Below are positions 8,185 to 17,672 of a stretch of 64,000 bases of DNA, piece after piece. The notes beneath the pieces are model-generated. The model did no database searches, had not been told where the DNA came from, and saw nothing but the letters and a program-made list of their open reading frames with translations. Numbering within the stretch: the first letter of the stretch is position 1; the number at the start of each line of letters is the position of its first letter. The position numbers and the translations under genes were made by a program. Origin of the DNA: DATGLG01 sp035294245 (GTDB lineage Bacteria; Pseudomonadota; Alphaproteobacteria; JACZXZ01); NCBI GenBank assembly GCA_035294245.1, contig DATGLG010000004.1, positions 402,323 through 466,322 on the forward strand, written 5' to 3'.

Positions 8185-8727
8185 ATGATGGCGCGACCCG
8201 AGCGAAAGGTCTGCCTTGGCGTCATCAAGGGTGCGCATGGCGTGCGCGGCCAAGTGCGCGTCCAGAGTTTCACCGCCGATCCCGACGCGATCTTCGGCTA
8301 CGGCCCGTTGAGCGATGAGGCGGGTCGGCGCGAGCTTACGCTCGAGCGCGTCGGCGAGACGCGCGGCCAGCTCGTCGCGCACGTGCAAGGCGTCGACAGC
8401 CGCGATGCCGCCGAGGCCCTCAAGGGGTTTCGTCTTCATGTGTCGCGGGCGGCACTCCCTCCGCCCGCCGACGAGGAATACTACCACGGCGACCTGATCG
8501 GGCTTGCGGCCGAGCGCGCGGATGGCGTGCTCTTCGGCAAGGTGCGGGCAGTCCACGATTTCGGCGCGGGCAGCGTGCTCGAGATCGCGCGGCCGGAAGG
8601 CGCGCCCATAATGCTTCCCTTCACGCGTGCAGTGGTTCCGGTCGTGGATATTGCCGGCGGGCGCGTGGTGGTGGAGCCGCCGCCATCGTTGGTCGCCGAC
8701 GAGGTTGGCGGGGAGGAGCACTCGTGA
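8185..8727 (+). CDS. rimM: 16S rRNA processing protein RimM
   Basis: The 180-residue assembly factor has an N-terminal RimM beta-barrel (about 8-90, starting CLGVIKGAHGVRGQV) and a C-terminal PRC-barrel (about 98-170, ending LPFTRAVVPVVDI). RimM helps mature the 30S head around S19. GAAGGGAAG precedes a double ATG at 8185. The stop overlaps trmD as GTGA, so coupling is likely. Confidence 0.95.
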   Translation: MMARPERKVCLGVIKGAHGVRGQVRVQSFTADPDAIFGYGPLSDEAGRRELTLERVGETRGQLVAHVQGVDSRDAAEALKGFRLHVSRAALPPPADEEYYHGDLIGLAAERADGVLFGKVRAVHDFGAGSVLEIARPEGAPIMLPFTRAVVPVVDIAGGRVVVEPPPSLVADEVGGEEHS

Positions 8728-9455
8728 CGCCGGCCGTGGGCAAGCCCTGGACCGCCAGGGTGCTGACCATCTTTCCCGAGATGTTTCCGGGTCCGCTCGG
8801 CTATTCGCTTGCCGGCCGCGCGCTGGAGACTGGTGTCTGGAAGCTTGAAGCTGTGGACATCCGCGCCTTCGCGCGCGATAAACACCGCACGGTCGATGAC
8901 GCCCCGTTCGGCGGCGGGCCCGGTATGGTCATGCGGCCCGATGTGCTGAACGCGGCGATCGAGGCGGCGGGTGGACGCGGCCCGCTTCTCTATCTATCGC
9001 CGCGCGGCAGGCTGCTCGACCAGGCCAAGGTGCGGGCGCTCGCGGAACAGCCGGAGATCGTGGTCATCTGCGGGCGCTTCGAAGGCATCGACGAGCGCAT
9101 CCTTGAGGCGCGCGCCATCGAAGAGCTTAGTCTCGGCGATTTCGTGCTCTCGGGTGGCGAGCCGGCGGCCATCTGCCTGATCGATGCCTGCGTAAGGCTG
9201 TTGCCCGGCGTTATGGGCCGGGTGGCATCGCTGGAAGAGGAGAGCTTCGAAAGGGGGCTGCTCGAATACCCCCATTATACAAGGCCGCAGCGTTGGGAAG
9301 GCCGCGAGGTCCCCGATGTGCTGTTGAGCGGCCATCACGAGCGCATCAGGGCTTGGCGGCTGAGCCAGGCCGAACGCATCACGCGGCAACGACGGCCGGA
9401 TCTCTGGAGTCGTTATCTCGCCGCCGGCAACGCAACCGAGGGTGACAGGCTATGA
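8724..9455 (+). CDS. trmD: tRNA (guanine-N1)-methyltransferase TrmD
   Basis: The 243-residue SPOUT methyltransferase makes m1G37 in tRNAs reading CUN, CCN and CGG, preventing +1 frameshifts. Diagnostic blocks are VLTIFPEMF, DDAPFGGGPGMV, CGRFEGIDERI (knot) and LSGGEPAA. The start is GTG 8724, overlapping the rimM stop, with GGGAGGAG just upstream. It overlaps rplS by ATGA. Confidence 0.97.
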   Translation: MTPAVGKPWTARVLTIFPEMFPGPLGYSLAGRALETGVWKLEAVDIRAFARDKHRTVDDAPFGGGPGMVMRPDVLNAAIEAAGGRGPLLYLSPRGRLLDQAKVRALAEQPEIVVICGRFEGIDERILEARAIEELSLGDFVLSGGEPAAICLIDACVRLLPGVMGRVASLEEESFERGLLEYPHYTRPQRWEGREVPDVLLSGHHERIRAWRLSQAERITRQRRPDLWSRYLAAGNATEGDRL

Positions 9456-9967
9456 ATATCATCGAGCAGCTCGAGAACGAGCAAATCGCGAAGCTCTCCG
9501 CCAAGGGCGCCGTCCCAAGCTTCGCGCCGGGGGACACCCTGCGCGTCCATGTCAAGGTCGTGGAAGGCACGCGCGAGCGCGTCCAGGTCTTCGAGGGGGT
9601 CTGCATCGCGCGCAAGAATGCCGGTGTGAACTCGGCGTTCACAGTGCGCAAGATCAGCTATGGCGAGGGAGTCGAGCGCGTTTTCCCGCTGTTCAGCCCG
9701 CTGCTCGACAAGATCGAGGTCGTGCGCCGCGGACGCGTGAGGCGCGCGAAGCTCTATTACCTGCGCGGACGCACCGGGAAGGCAGCGCGGATTGCCGAAA
9801 AGACGGGCGCAGGGCCGGCCGAGGTGGCAAGCGCCTCACAGCTCGACGTCGCGGCCCTCGAGGCCGAGCTCGCCACGGGCGCTGCCGAGGCCGCGCCCGC
9901 CGATGAAGGCGGGGGAGAGAACAAGAAGAAGAAAAAGGCCAAAAAAGCCGAGCAGGCTCAGGCCTGA
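9452..9967 (+). CDS. rplS: 50S ribosomal protein L19
   Basis: L19 sits at the 30S-50S interface. The first 115 residues are the conserved fold (VFEGVCIARKNAGVNSAFTV, RVFPLFSPLLDKIEVVRRG). The remaining 55 or so form an Ala/Glu stretch ending in a lysine-rich tail, making 171 residues against about 115 in E. coli; such extensions are usual in alphaproteobacteria. ATG 9452 overlaps the trmD stop. Confidence 0.96.
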   Translation: MNIIEQLENEQIAKLSAKGAVPSFAPGDTLRVHVKVVEGTRERVQVFEGVCIARKNAGVNSAFTVRKISYGEGVERVFPLFSPLLDKIEVVRRGRVRRAKLYYLRGRTGKAARIAEKTGAGPAEVASASQLDVAALEAELATGAAEAAPADEGGGENKKKKKAKKAEQAQA

Positions 9968-9999
9968 CCGGCGATCTATCACCCAACGGAGATCGGTCG

Positions 10000-11409
10000 A
10001 TGGCGCAGCCGCGGACCCTTTTCGACAAGATCTGGCAAAGCCATGTGGTCGAACGCCAGCCGGACGGCACCTGCATCCTCTATATCGACCGTCATCTCGT
10101 TCACGAGGTGACGAGCCCCCAGGCCTTCGAAGGCCTGCGCCTCGCCGGCCGCAAGGTCCGGCGGCCGGATGCGACGCTTGCGGTCGCCGATCACAACGTC
10201 CCCACCACCGACCGGAAGGACGGAATCAAGGACGATGAGTCGCGCGTGCAGGTCGAGACGCTCGAGGTCAATTGCAAGGAGTTCGGCATCCCGTATTTCT
10301 CGATGGAGGATGTTCGCCAGGGCATCGTCCACATCATCGGCCCCGAGCAGGGGATGACCCAGCCGGGCATGACGATCGTCTGCGGCGACAGCCACACCTC
10401 GACCCACGGCGCCTTCGGCGCGCTTGCCTTCGGGATCGGGACCTCGGAGGTCGAGCACGTTTTGGCGACCCAGACCCTTCTCTCGAAGCCGGCCAAGAAC
10501 ATGCGCGTTACCGTGACCGGCGCACTCCCCTTCGGCTGCACTGCGAAGGACCTTATTCTCGCCATCATCGGCAAGATCGGCACCGCCGGCGGCACCGGCC
10601 ATGTCATCGAATATTCGGGTGACGCTGTCCGCGCTCTCTCCATGGAAGGGCGCATGACGATGTGCAACATGACGATCGAGGGCGGGGCGCGCGCCGGGCT
10701 CGTGGCACCCGACGAGACGACCTTCGCCTATCTCATGGGCCGGCCCATGGCTCCCAAGGGCGGGCAGTGGGAGCAGGCGGTGGCTTATTGGAAGACGCTG
10801 CCGTCCGATCCGGGATCACGCTACGAGAAGGAGGTTGCGCTCGACGCCGCCACTATCGAGCCGCACGTCACCTGGGGAACCTCGCCACAGGACGTCCTGC
10901 CGATCACCGGCCGGGTGCCCGATCCCCGCGAGGCGCCGGACGAGAATACCGAAAGCGCATGGTCGCGCGCGCTCGACTATATGGGGCTCGAGCCGGGCAT
11001 GCGGCTCGACGAGGTCGTCGTGAACACCGTCTTCATCGGCTCGTGCACGAATGGCCGCATCGAGGATCTGCGCGCGGCAGCCGCCGTCGCCAAAGGCCGG
11101 CGCGTGGCCGATCGGGTGCGCGCGCTCGTCGTACCCGGCTCCGGCCTAGTGAAGGAGCAGGCGGAGGCCGAAGGGCTCGACAGGATCTTCCGTGAGGCCG
11201 GCTTTGAGTGGCGCGAGCCGGGGTGCTCCATGTGCCTTGCCATGAATGCCGACAAGCTCGCGCCGGGCGAGCGCTGCGCCTCGACCTCGAATCGTAATTT
11301 CGAGGGGCGGCAAGGCCGCGGGGGCCGCACGCATCTCGTGAGTCCGGCAATGGCGGCAGCGGCGGCCGTGACCGGCAAGCTCACCGACGTGCGCAAGCTT
11401 CTGGCCTAG
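10000..11409 (+). CDS. leuC: 3-isopropylmalate dehydratase large subunit
   Basis: This aconitase-family subunit, with LeuD, isomerises 2- to 3-isopropylmalate in leucine synthesis. At 469 residues it is full length. The [4Fe-4S] ligands are C349 (GSCTNGR), C409 and C412 (PGCSMC), and substrate-side motifs such as ETLEVNCKEFGI and CGDSHTSTHGAFG are intact. GGAG precedes ATG 10000, 32 bp after rplS, so it probably continues that operon. leuD follows after 12 bp. Confidence 0.97.
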   Translation: MAQPRTLFDKIWQSHVVERQPDGTCILYIDRHLVHEVTSPQAFEGLRLAGRKVRRPDATLAVADHNVPTTDRKDGIKDDESRVQVETLEVNCKEFGIPYFSMEDVRQGIVHIIGPEQGMTQPGMTIVCGDSHTSTHGAFGALAFGIGTSEVEHVLATQTLLSKPAKNMRVTVTGALPFGCTAKDLILAIIGKIGTAGGTGHVIEYSGDAVRALSMEGRMTMCNMTIEGGARAGLVAPDETTFAYLMGRPMAPKGGQWEQAVAYWKTLPSDPGSRYEKEVALDAATIEPHVTWGTSPQDVLPITGRVPDPREAPDENTESAWSRALDYMGLEPGMRLDEVVVNTVFIGSCTNGRIEDLRAAAAVAKGRRVADRVRALVVPGSGLVKEQAEAEGLDRIFREAGFEWREPGCSMCLAMNADKLAPGERCASTSNRNFEGRQGRGGRTHLVSPAMAAAAAVTGKLTDVRKLLA

Positions 11410-11421
11410 GGAGGGAGGCTC

Positions 11422-12027
11422 ATGCAGAAATTCACCACCCTGACCGGAGTCGCGGCGCCGCTGCCGATGATCAATGTCGATACGGACATGATCATTCCCA
11501 AGCAGTTCCTGAAGACGATCAAGCGGAGCGGCCTCGGCAAGTCGCTCTTTTTCGAGAAGCGTTATTTCGACGATGGCCGCGAGCGGCCGGATTTCGTGCT
11601 CAACCGGCCGCCCTATCGCAATGCGAAGATTCTGGTCGCTGGCGAGAATTTCGGCTGCGGCTCCAGCCGCGAGCATGCACCCTGGGCGCTGCAGGATTTC
11701 GGCATTCGCTGCGTCATCGCCGCGAGCTTCGCCGATATCTTCTACAACAATTGCTTCAAGAACGGCATGCTGCCGATCAAGTTGAGTCCAGACCAAGTCG
11801 AGCTTCTGATGGCCGACGCCAAAGCCGGCGAGCAGCTGACGATCGATCTGCCTGGGCAGACGATCACGCGGCCGAACGGCGAGAAAGTCGCCTTCGAAAT
11901 CGATCCCTTCCTCAAGACCTGCCTCGTCGAGGGCCTCGACGAGATCGGGCTCACGCTTCAGAAGCGCCCCTTTATCGGCGAGTTCGAAGCCAAGCAGCGC
12001 GCAAGCCAGCCGTGGCTTTGGCGCTAG
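11422..12027 (+). CDS. leuD: 3-isopropylmalate dehydratase small subunit
   Basis: The 201-residue swivelling subunit of isopropylmalate isomerase opens MQKFTTLTGVAAPLP and carries NVDTDMIIPKQFLK and GENFGCGSSREHAPWAL, which shape the active site with LeuC. A strong GGGAGGG precedes ATG 11422. leuB follows about 70 bp later. Confidence 0.97.
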   Translation: MQKFTTLTGVAAPLPMINVDTDMIIPKQFLKTIKRSGLGKSLFFEKRYFDDGRERPDFVLNRPPYRNAKILVAGENFGCGSSREHAPWALQDFGIRCVIAASFADIFYNNCFKNGMLPIKLSPDQVELLMADAKAGEQLTIDLPGQTITRPNGEKVAFEIDPFLKTCLVEGLDEIGLTLQKRPFIGEFEAKQRASQPWLWR

Positions 12028-12098
12028 CTGCTCCCGAAAATCGATGAGCCGGCCTCGGCGCCGGCGCCAGCACGCAACGCCTCCAAGGGGGACCACGC

Positions 12099-13211
12099 AT
12101 GCCTGCGAACAAATCGCTCCTTATTCTTCCCGGCGACGGTATCGGCCCCGAGGTGATGCGGCAGGTCAACCGCGTGATCGAGTGGTTCGATCGGCGCCGC
12201 GCGGTTCGCTTCGAGGTGACGGAGGGGCTGATCGGCGGTGCTTCCTATGACGCCCACGGGACTCCTCTCACAGAGGAGACGATCGAGCAAGCCATGGCGG
12301 CGGATGCGGTACTGCTCGGCGCTGTCGGGGGACCCAAATGGGATACGCTCGATTTCGCCAAGCGTCCGGAGCGTGGCCTTCTCGGCTTGCGCAAGGCGAT
12401 GGAGCTCTTCGCCAATCTGCGCCCCGCGATCGTCTTCGAGGCGTTGGCCGATGCGTCGACGCTCAAGCCGGAACTGGTCGCGGGGCTCGATCTTGTGATC
12501 GTGCGCGAGTTGACCGGTGGCATCTACTTCGGCGAGCCGCGTGGAGTCGAGCCGCTTGCGAATGGCGAGCGGAAAGGCGTCAATACGGAAGTCTATACGA
12601 CTTCGGAGATTCGGCGCGTGGCGCGCGTGGCCTTCGAGCTGGCGCGGCAGCGTCGCAAGCGCCTTTGCTCGATCGACAAGGCGAATGTGCTGGAATCGAG
12701 CGTGCTCTGGCGCGACGAGGTGCAAAGGCTCCACGATACGGAATTCAAAGACGTCGAGCTCAGCCATATGTATGTCGACAACGCGGCGATGCAGCTCGTT
12801 CGCAACCCCAAGCAGTTCGACGTGATCGTCACCACCAACATGTTCGGCGATATCCTGTCGGACGAGGCCTCGATGCTCACCGGCTCGCTCGGGATGCTGC
12901 CTTCCGCCTCCCTCGGCGCCGCCGACGGCAGCGGCCGCCGGCGCGCCCTCTACGAGCCGGTGCATGGGAGCGCTCCGGACATCGCCGGGCGGGACATCGC
13001 CAATCCTCTCGCCGCGATCCTCTCCTTCGCGATGCTGCTGCGCTATTCCTTCGGCATGACCGAGGACGCCGACCTCATCGAGCGGGCCGTCCGCCGCGTT
13101 CTCGACGGCGGGCTGCGCACGGCGGATATCATGCAGGGGGGCAAGGGCAGGGTCTCCACGACGGTGATGGGCGACTCCATCATCCGGGAGCTCGACAAGC
13201 AGGCGGCCTGA
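12099..13211 (+). CDS. leuB: 3-isopropylmalate dehydrogenase
   Basis: This NAD-dependent enzyme oxidatively decarboxylates 3-isopropylmalate, the third leucine-specific step. Its 370 residues show LPGDGIGPEVM at the N-terminus, RELTGGIYFGEPRG for substrate binding, and DNAAMQLVRNP with VTTNMFGDILSDEAS for metal and catalysis. AGGGGGA precedes ATG 12099. It completes a leuCDB set; leuA is not in this window. Confidence 0.97.
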   Translation: MPANKSLLILPGDGIGPEVMRQVNRVIEWFDRRRAVRFEVTEGLIGGASYDAHGTPLTEETIEQAMAADAVLLGAVGGPKWDTLDFAKRPERGLLGLRKAMELFANLRPAIVFEALADASTLKPELVAGLDLVIVRELTGGIYFGEPRGVEPLANGERKGVNTEVYTTSEIRRVARVAFELARQRRKRLCSIDKANVLESSVLWRDEVQRLHDTEFKDVELSHMYVDNAAMQLVRNPKQFDVIVTTNMFGDILSDEASMLTGSLGMLPSASLGAADGSGRRRALYEPVHGSAPDIAGRDIANPLAAILSFAMLLRYSFGMTEDADLIERAVRRVLDGGLRTADIMQGGKGRVSTTVMGDSIIRELDKQAA

Positions 13212-13230
13212 AGCCGGTCTTCTCGCGCGG

Positions 13231-13560
13231 CTACTCAAGGCCGTGCTTGCGGCGCTCCGCCGTCAGCCGGCCGGCGAGGAAGAGGCCGAGCATGCGAAAA
13301 TCGCTCACGAAGGACCAGAGTGGATGGCGGAAGGTCGCCGGCCGGTTGCGCTCGAAAACGAGATGCCCGATCCAGGCCGGCCCGTAGCCGGCCAAGAGCG
13401 CCACCGGGAGGAAGCGCCAATCGCGGGCGATGATCGCCGTGATCACAAGCAAAACGCCGAGGGCGGTGCCGAGGTAATGGCAAGCGCGTGTCGCCCCGCC
13501 GCGATGCTCGGCGAGGTAGTAGGGCCAGAATTCGACATAGCGGGTCGGGCGCCTCGTCAT
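13231..13560 (-). CDS. DUF962 (Mpo1-like) membrane protein
   Basis: Read from ATG 13560, the 109-residue protein begins RRPTRYVEFWPYYLAEH and has HYLGTALG, two or three hydrophobic helices and GPAWIGHLVFERNRPATF, the DUF962 pattern. Yeast Mpo1 in this family is an Fe(II) dioxygenase acting on 2-hydroxy fatty acids; the bacterial role is not established. The conserved His residues (YLAEH, CHYLG, GHLVFERN) fit a metal site. In-frame starts at 13587 or 13644 would add a poorly conserved N-terminus. It is divergent from asd. Confidence 0.8.
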   Translation of the reverse strand: MTRRPTRYVEFWPYYLAEHRGGATRACHYLGTALGVLLVITAIIARDWRFLPVALLAGYGPAWIGHLVFERNRPATFRHPLWSFVSDFRMLGLFLAGRLTAERRKHGLE

Positions 13561-13667
13561 CTCCGCCCCGGCGGCCGCGTTCACCATCTCGCGCGCCTGC
13601 CTTGAAAATTGCGGATTTTCGGCGTAAGTCAACCTGTTCTTCAACTCAAGCCAAGCTGGAACGCATC

Positions 13668-14693
13668 ATGGGGTATAGAGTCGCAGTGGTGGGCGCGACC
13701 GGCAATGTCGGTCGCGAGATGCTGCAAACTCTCGCCGAGCGGGGCTTCCCCGCCGACGAGGTCGTGGCGCTGGCGTCCGAGCGCTCGGTGGGCAAGCAGG
13801 TCTCCTTCGGCGAGGAGAGCACGCTTAAGGTCCGCGACCTGGCCACGTTCGACTTCAAGGGCATCGACATCGTCTTGTCCTCGCCGGGCGCCAAGGTCTC
13901 GGCTGTGCATTCCCCGCGTGCGGCGAAGGCCGGGGCGGTCGTCATCGACAACACCTCCCATTTCCGCATGGAGCCCGACATACCTCTGGTTGTCCCCGAA
14001 GTGAACGCGCAAGCGATCAAGGGCTACAGCAAGCGCAACATCATCGCCAATCCCAATTGCTCCACGATTCAGATGGTGGTGGCGCTCAAGCCGCTCCACG
14101 ATCTTGCCAAGATCCAGCGCGTCGTCGTCGCCACCTATCAATCGGTCTCCGGCGCCGGCAAGGAGGCCATGGACGAGCTCTTTGAGCAGACCCGCGGGAT
14201 CTATGTCGGGGATCAGCCCGAGCGGAAGAAGTTCACCAAGCAGATCGCCTTCAATGTCATTCCTCATATCGACGTCTTCATGCCGGACGGCGCGACAAAG
14301 GAGGAATGGAAGATGGTGGTCGAGACGAAGAAGATTCTCGATCCCGATATCGCCGTTTCGGCCACCTGCGTACGGGTGCCGGTTTTCATTGGCCATGCCG
14401 AGGCGGTGAACGTCGAGTTTACCAAGCCGATCTCCGTCGAGGATGCGCGCGAGGCGCTCAAGGCGGCGCCGGGCCTCTCGGTCGTCGATTATCGCGTGGA
14501 CGAGGGCTATGTGACGCCGGCCGAGGCGGCGGGCGAGGATCCCGTCTATGTCAGCCGCATCCGCCAGGACCCGACGGTGAAGAATGGCCTCAGCTTCTGG
14601 GTGGTCGCCGACAATCTGCGCAAAGGGGCGGCCCTCAACGCCGTCCAAATCGCCGAAGAGCTGGTCAAATCCCACATGCGCAAGGCGGCGTGA
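13668..14693 (+). CDS. asd: Aspartate-semialdehyde dehydrogenase
   Basis: The enzyme reduces aspartyl phosphate to aspartate semialdehyde, the branch point to lysine/DAP, threonine and methionine. It has 341 residues, an NADP-binding GATGNVGREM near 9-18, the catalytic cysteine C131 in NPNCSTIQ, and the downstream substrate/His region FNVIPHID. ATG 13668 is the family start; upstream frame is unrelated. A strong terminator follows at 14722-14750. dapF of the same pathway is about 8 kb away. Confidence 0.97.
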   Translation: MGYRVAVVGATGNVGREMLQTLAERGFPADEVVALASERSVGKQVSFGEESTLKVRDLATFDFKGIDIVLSSPGAKVSAVHSPRAAKAGAVVIDNTSHFRMEPDIPLVVPEVNAQAIKGYSKRNIIANPNCSTIQMVVALKPLHDLAKIQRVVVATYQSVSGAGKEAMDELFEQTRGIYVGDQPERKKFTKQIAFNVIPHIDVFMPDGATKEEWKMVVETKKILDPDIAVSATCVRVPVFIGHAEAVNVEFTKPISVEDAREALKAAPGLSVVDYRVDEGYVTPAEAAGEDPVYVSRIRQDPTVKNGLSFWVVADNLRKGAALNAVQIAEELVKSHMRKAA

Positions 14694-14721
14694 ATCGCGT
14701 GTGAGATACAGTGACGATCGG

Positions 14722-14750
14722 GGCGGCCTGCGGGCCGCCTCTTCTTCTTT
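14722..14750 (+). terminator. Rho-independent terminator after asd
   Basis: GGCGGCC (14722-14728), loop TGCG and GGCCGCC (14733-14739) form a perfect 7-bp GC stem followed by the T-rich run TCTTCTTCTTT. It lies about 30 bp after the asd stop. Confidence 0.75.
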
Positions 14751-14795
14751 GGCGCCGTCGTTGGCGCCGGCGCCAACCGAGCTGGGGAGGGGTTT

Positions 14796-15965
14796 ATGCC
14801 CGTGATTGATCGCATCCGCTCCTACCATCAAGATCTCGTGCGCATCCGCCACGACATTCACGCACATCCCGAGCTCGGCTATCGTGAGACCCGCACCTCG
14901 GACCTCGTCGCGGCGCAGCTCCGAGCCTATGGCATCGAGGTCCACCGAGGATTGGCGAAGACCGGCGTCGTGGGCCGCCTCAAGGCGGGCACCGGGAATC
15001 GAGCGATCGGCCTCCGCGCCGATCTGGACGCGCTGCCGATCCACGAGCGCAACGAGTTCGGCCATCGCTCCCAGCATGACGGCGTCATGCATGCCTGCGG
15101 CCATGACGGCCATACCACGATGCTGCTCGGTGCCGCTCGCTACCTCGCCGAAACCCGCAATTTCGATGGTACGGTTCATTTCATCTTCCAGCCGGCCGAG
15201 GAAGGCGGCGGCGGCGCGCGGGTCATGATCGAGGAGGGGCTTTTCGAGAAATTCCCCTGCGACGAGGTCTACGGGATGCACAACTGGGGAACGGCCCCCG
15301 CCGGTATTTTCGGTATCCGCCCCGGCCCTCTCATGGCGGCGTCAGGCAGCTTCGATCTCACCATTGCCGGCAAGGGCGCCCATGCGGCGCGTCCCGAGCA
15401 GGGGGTTGATCCCGTTGTCGTCGCCGCCAATACGGTGATGGCGCTGCAGACGATCGCCAGCCGCAACATCAGCGCGATTGATGCCGTCGTCGTCAGCGTG
15501 ACGCAGATTCACGGCGGGGACGCCTATAACGTGATTCCCGAGGAGGTCGTGCTGAAGGGCAATGTGCGGGGTTATAAGCCCGAGGTTCTCGAGAAGCTCG
15601 GCCCGGCGATCCAACGCATTGCCGACGGCGTCGCCGCGACCTATGGCGCCAGGGCGAAGCTCGACTTCCGCATGACATATCCCCCTCTGATCAATCACGC
15701 GCGCGAGACCGAGATCGCCGCGAATGCGGCGGCCGAGGTGGTGGGCGAGGAAAACGTCGATCGCAATATGCCGCCCCGTACCGCCTCCGAGGACTTCTCC
15801 TTCATGCTTCAGGCACGCCCCGGCGCCTTCATCTTCATCGGCAATGGCAAGGGCGAGACAAGCTGCGACGTCCACAACCCGCGTTACGACTTCAACGACG
15901 ATATCATCCCGCTTGGCGCGAGCTTCTTTGCGCGACTGATCGAGAAGAGCCTGCCAAAGCGATGA
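14796..15965 (+). CDS. M20D-family amidohydrolase
   Basis: The 389-residue protein belongs to the M20D metallo-amidohydrolases (hippurate, IAA-amino acid and N-acyl amino acid hydrolases). Metal-binding signatures are MHACGHDGHTTMLL (C101, H103 region), QPAEEGGGG and the late SEDFSFML; a dimerisation/lid domain occupies about 185-295. It is probably a cytosolic N-acyl amino acid hydrolase, substrate unknown. GGGAGGGG precedes ATG 14796. A close paralog lies at 41119-42282. Confidence 0.9.
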   Translation: MPVIDRIRSYHQDLVRIRHDIHAHPELGYRETRTSDLVAAQLRAYGIEVHRGLAKTGVVGRLKAGTGNRAIGLRADLDALPIHERNEFGHRSQHDGVMHACGHDGHTTMLLGAARYLAETRNFDGTVHFIFQPAEEGGGGARVMIEEGLFEKFPCDEVYGMHNWGTAPAGIFGIRPGPLMAASGSFDLTIAGKGAHAARPEQGVDPVVVAANTVMALQTIASRNISAIDAVVVSVTQIHGGDAYNVIPEEVVLKGNVRGYKPEVLEKLGPAIQRIADGVAATYGARAKLDFRMTYPPLINHARETEIAANAAAEVVGEENVDRNMPPRTASEDFSFMLQARPGAFIFIGNGKGETSCDVHNPRYDFNDDIIPLGASFFARLIEKSLPKR

Positions 15966-15971
15966 TCTCCG

Positions 15972-16595
15972 CTATGTCCAGATGTGGATGAGCACGGCAC
16001 CGCCGAAAAGCAGCATGACGACCCCGGACGCGGCGTGAATCCATCCCAAATAGACGTCCGAGACCTGTCGGCGAAAGAAGGCGACCCCCCCGCAGAGGAT
16101 CGCCCACCATAGCGCGGAGCCAAGAAAGACACCGGCCGTCACCGCAGCGCCGCCTAAGAAGGTCTCGGTTCCCGTGGTGATGCCGACGGCGACGAAAACG
16201 GCGGTCAGCGAAAAAATGGTGATGGGGTTGGAAATGGTGAGCAGGAATGTCGTCACCCAATCCTGCGCCAGCCGATTGGCATTGGCGCGCTCGCTCGGTG
16301 GCTGCCATTTGGTGATGAGCGTGTGCGCGCCCATGACGAGCAGTAGAAGACCGCCTGCAAGCTGGAACCAATATTGCTGGCGGGTGAGGAAATGCGCGAC
16401 GAAACTCACGCCGAAGGCGGCGATGGCACCAAAACTCGCATCCGCCAAGGCGGCACCTATGCCCGAGGCGAGGCCGTAGAGCATGCCTTTGGTGAGCGAT
16501 CGCTGGATGCAGAGAATACCGACCGGGCCGATCGGTGCCGCAATCGCGAAGCCCACGGCGATGCCTTTGACGAACAACAGAAAATGCAAATCCAT
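15972..16595 (-). CDS. LysE-family amino acid exporter
   Basis: The 207-residue membrane protein has about six hydrophobic helices. The N-terminal FAIAAPIGPVGILCIQRSL is the LysE/RhtB signature with its APIGPV turn, and LLTISNPITIFSLTAVF is the conserved NP-containing second half. Members export basic or neutral amino acids or homoserine lactones; the specificity is not readable. It converges with the M20 gene, the stops being 6 nt apart. Confidence 0.9.
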   Translation of the reverse strand: MDLHFLLFVKGIAVGFAIAAPIGPVGILCIQRSLTKGMLYGLASGIGAALADASFGAIAAFGVSFVAHFLTRQQYWFQLAGGLLLLVMGAHTLITKWQPPSERANANRLAQDWVTTFLLTISNPITIFSLTAVFVAVGITTGTETFLGGAAVTAGVFLGSALWWAILCGGVAFFRRQVSDVYLGWIHAASGVVMLLFGGAVLIHIWT

Positions 16596-16688
16596 GCGGC
16601 CATCGCCAAGATGTAGCCGTGCCGCGCTCGCATGACGCGACCTGTGCCGGCACGCACGAGGCCCGCTCGAGAAGCGGAGGCGACCCCT

Positions 16689-17540
16689 TTAGCGCATCTT
16701 GCTCGCTTTGAACAGGCGCTTGGGTTTGGTGAAGGCGTCTTGCGCGGCGACGAGGGCCAACTCATCGCTACGCGTGGCTTTCGTCGCGACCATCACGCCA
16801 TGAACACCCGAGACGGCGTATGACAAAGCTTTGGTCAGGCGCCGCGATTTGAGGTAATGGCCGAGAAAAAGCGCTGCGAAGAGATCGCCGGCGCCGCTTG
16901 CAGGAGCCTCGATCCACGGCGCCTCGGCGTATAGCGCACGCCGATGCTCGACAGCGAGCGCGCCGATTTGGCGCCGCCCGCGGGTCTCGCGCTCCACGCC
17001 GGTCACCACGACGAGGCGCGGCCCCCGCGTGAGCAGCAGGCGAGCCGCCGCGTAAGCCGATTCCGGGCCGTCGACGGGACGACCCGTCAGGTAGGCGAGC
17101 TCAAAGGTATTGGGCACCAGAATGTCGGCGGCCGGCAGCGCCTCATCGCGGAAGAAGGCGGGGATATCGGGGTGCACGAAGAATCCCTTCTCTGCATCGC
17201 CCATGACGGGATCGCAGCAATAGACGCCGCTCGGATTCGCGGTGCGGATGCGGCGCACCGCATCGAGGAGATGGACGCCAAGGGACCTATCGGCCAGATA
17301 GCCGCTCAGCACGGCGTCGCAAGCGACAAAGCCGCCGCGCGCATCGATCCCGTCGAGCATCGTCGCAATCTCCCCGGGCGTGCTCACCCGGCCTCGCCAG
17401 GTGCCGTGGCCCGGATGATGCGCGAGCATCGCCGTCGCGATGGGCCACACTTCAAAGCCGAGCCGTTGGAGCGGCAGAACGGCCGCGCTATTCCCCACAT
17501 GGCCAAGCGCCACGGTGGATTGGATCGAGAGGATGTTCAT
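16689..17540 (-). CDS. pdxY: Pyridoxal kinase PdxY
   Basis: This ribokinase-fold kinase phosphorylates pyridoxal to PLP in B6 salvage. The 283-residue protein starts MNILSIQSTVALGHVGNSAA, a PdxY signature, and has YCCDPVMGD and, near the C-terminus, APASGAGDLFAALFLGHYL with the GAGD catalytic aspartate. ATG 17540 is chosen; ATG 17555 adds five unconserved residues. It is separated from lysE by about 90 bp and diverges from the CitE-like gene. Confidence 0.92.
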   Translation of the reverse strand: MNILSIQSTVALGHVGNSAAVLPLQRLGFEVWPIATAMLAHHPGHGTWRGRVSTPGEIATMLDGIDARGGFVACDAVLSGYLADRSLGVHLLDAVRRIRTANPSGVYCCDPVMGDAEKGFFVHPDIPAFFRDEALPAADILVPNTFELAYLTGRPVDGPESAYAAARLLLTRGPRLVVVTGVERETRGRRQIGALAVEHRRALYAEAPWIEAPASGAGDLFAALFLGHYLKSRRLTKALSYAVSGVHGVMVATKATRSDELALVAAQDAFTKPKRLFKASKMR

Positions 17541-17672
17541 TCCAAGCGGCTCCATGCGACGGACGGGAGCTTGCCACGAGCGATATCCAGTGCCTAGCGC
17601 TCTGCGCGCCTTGCCACCCCACGCGCTTCCTTGTTAGGGTTTCGCAATCGGGTGGGGATCCTCGAGGGAGCG

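Noticed and set aside
13641..15281. 546-codon minus-strand frame over asd and the M20 gene
   Set aside because: It is a mirror of two well-conserved plus-strand genes and contains no recognisable domain.
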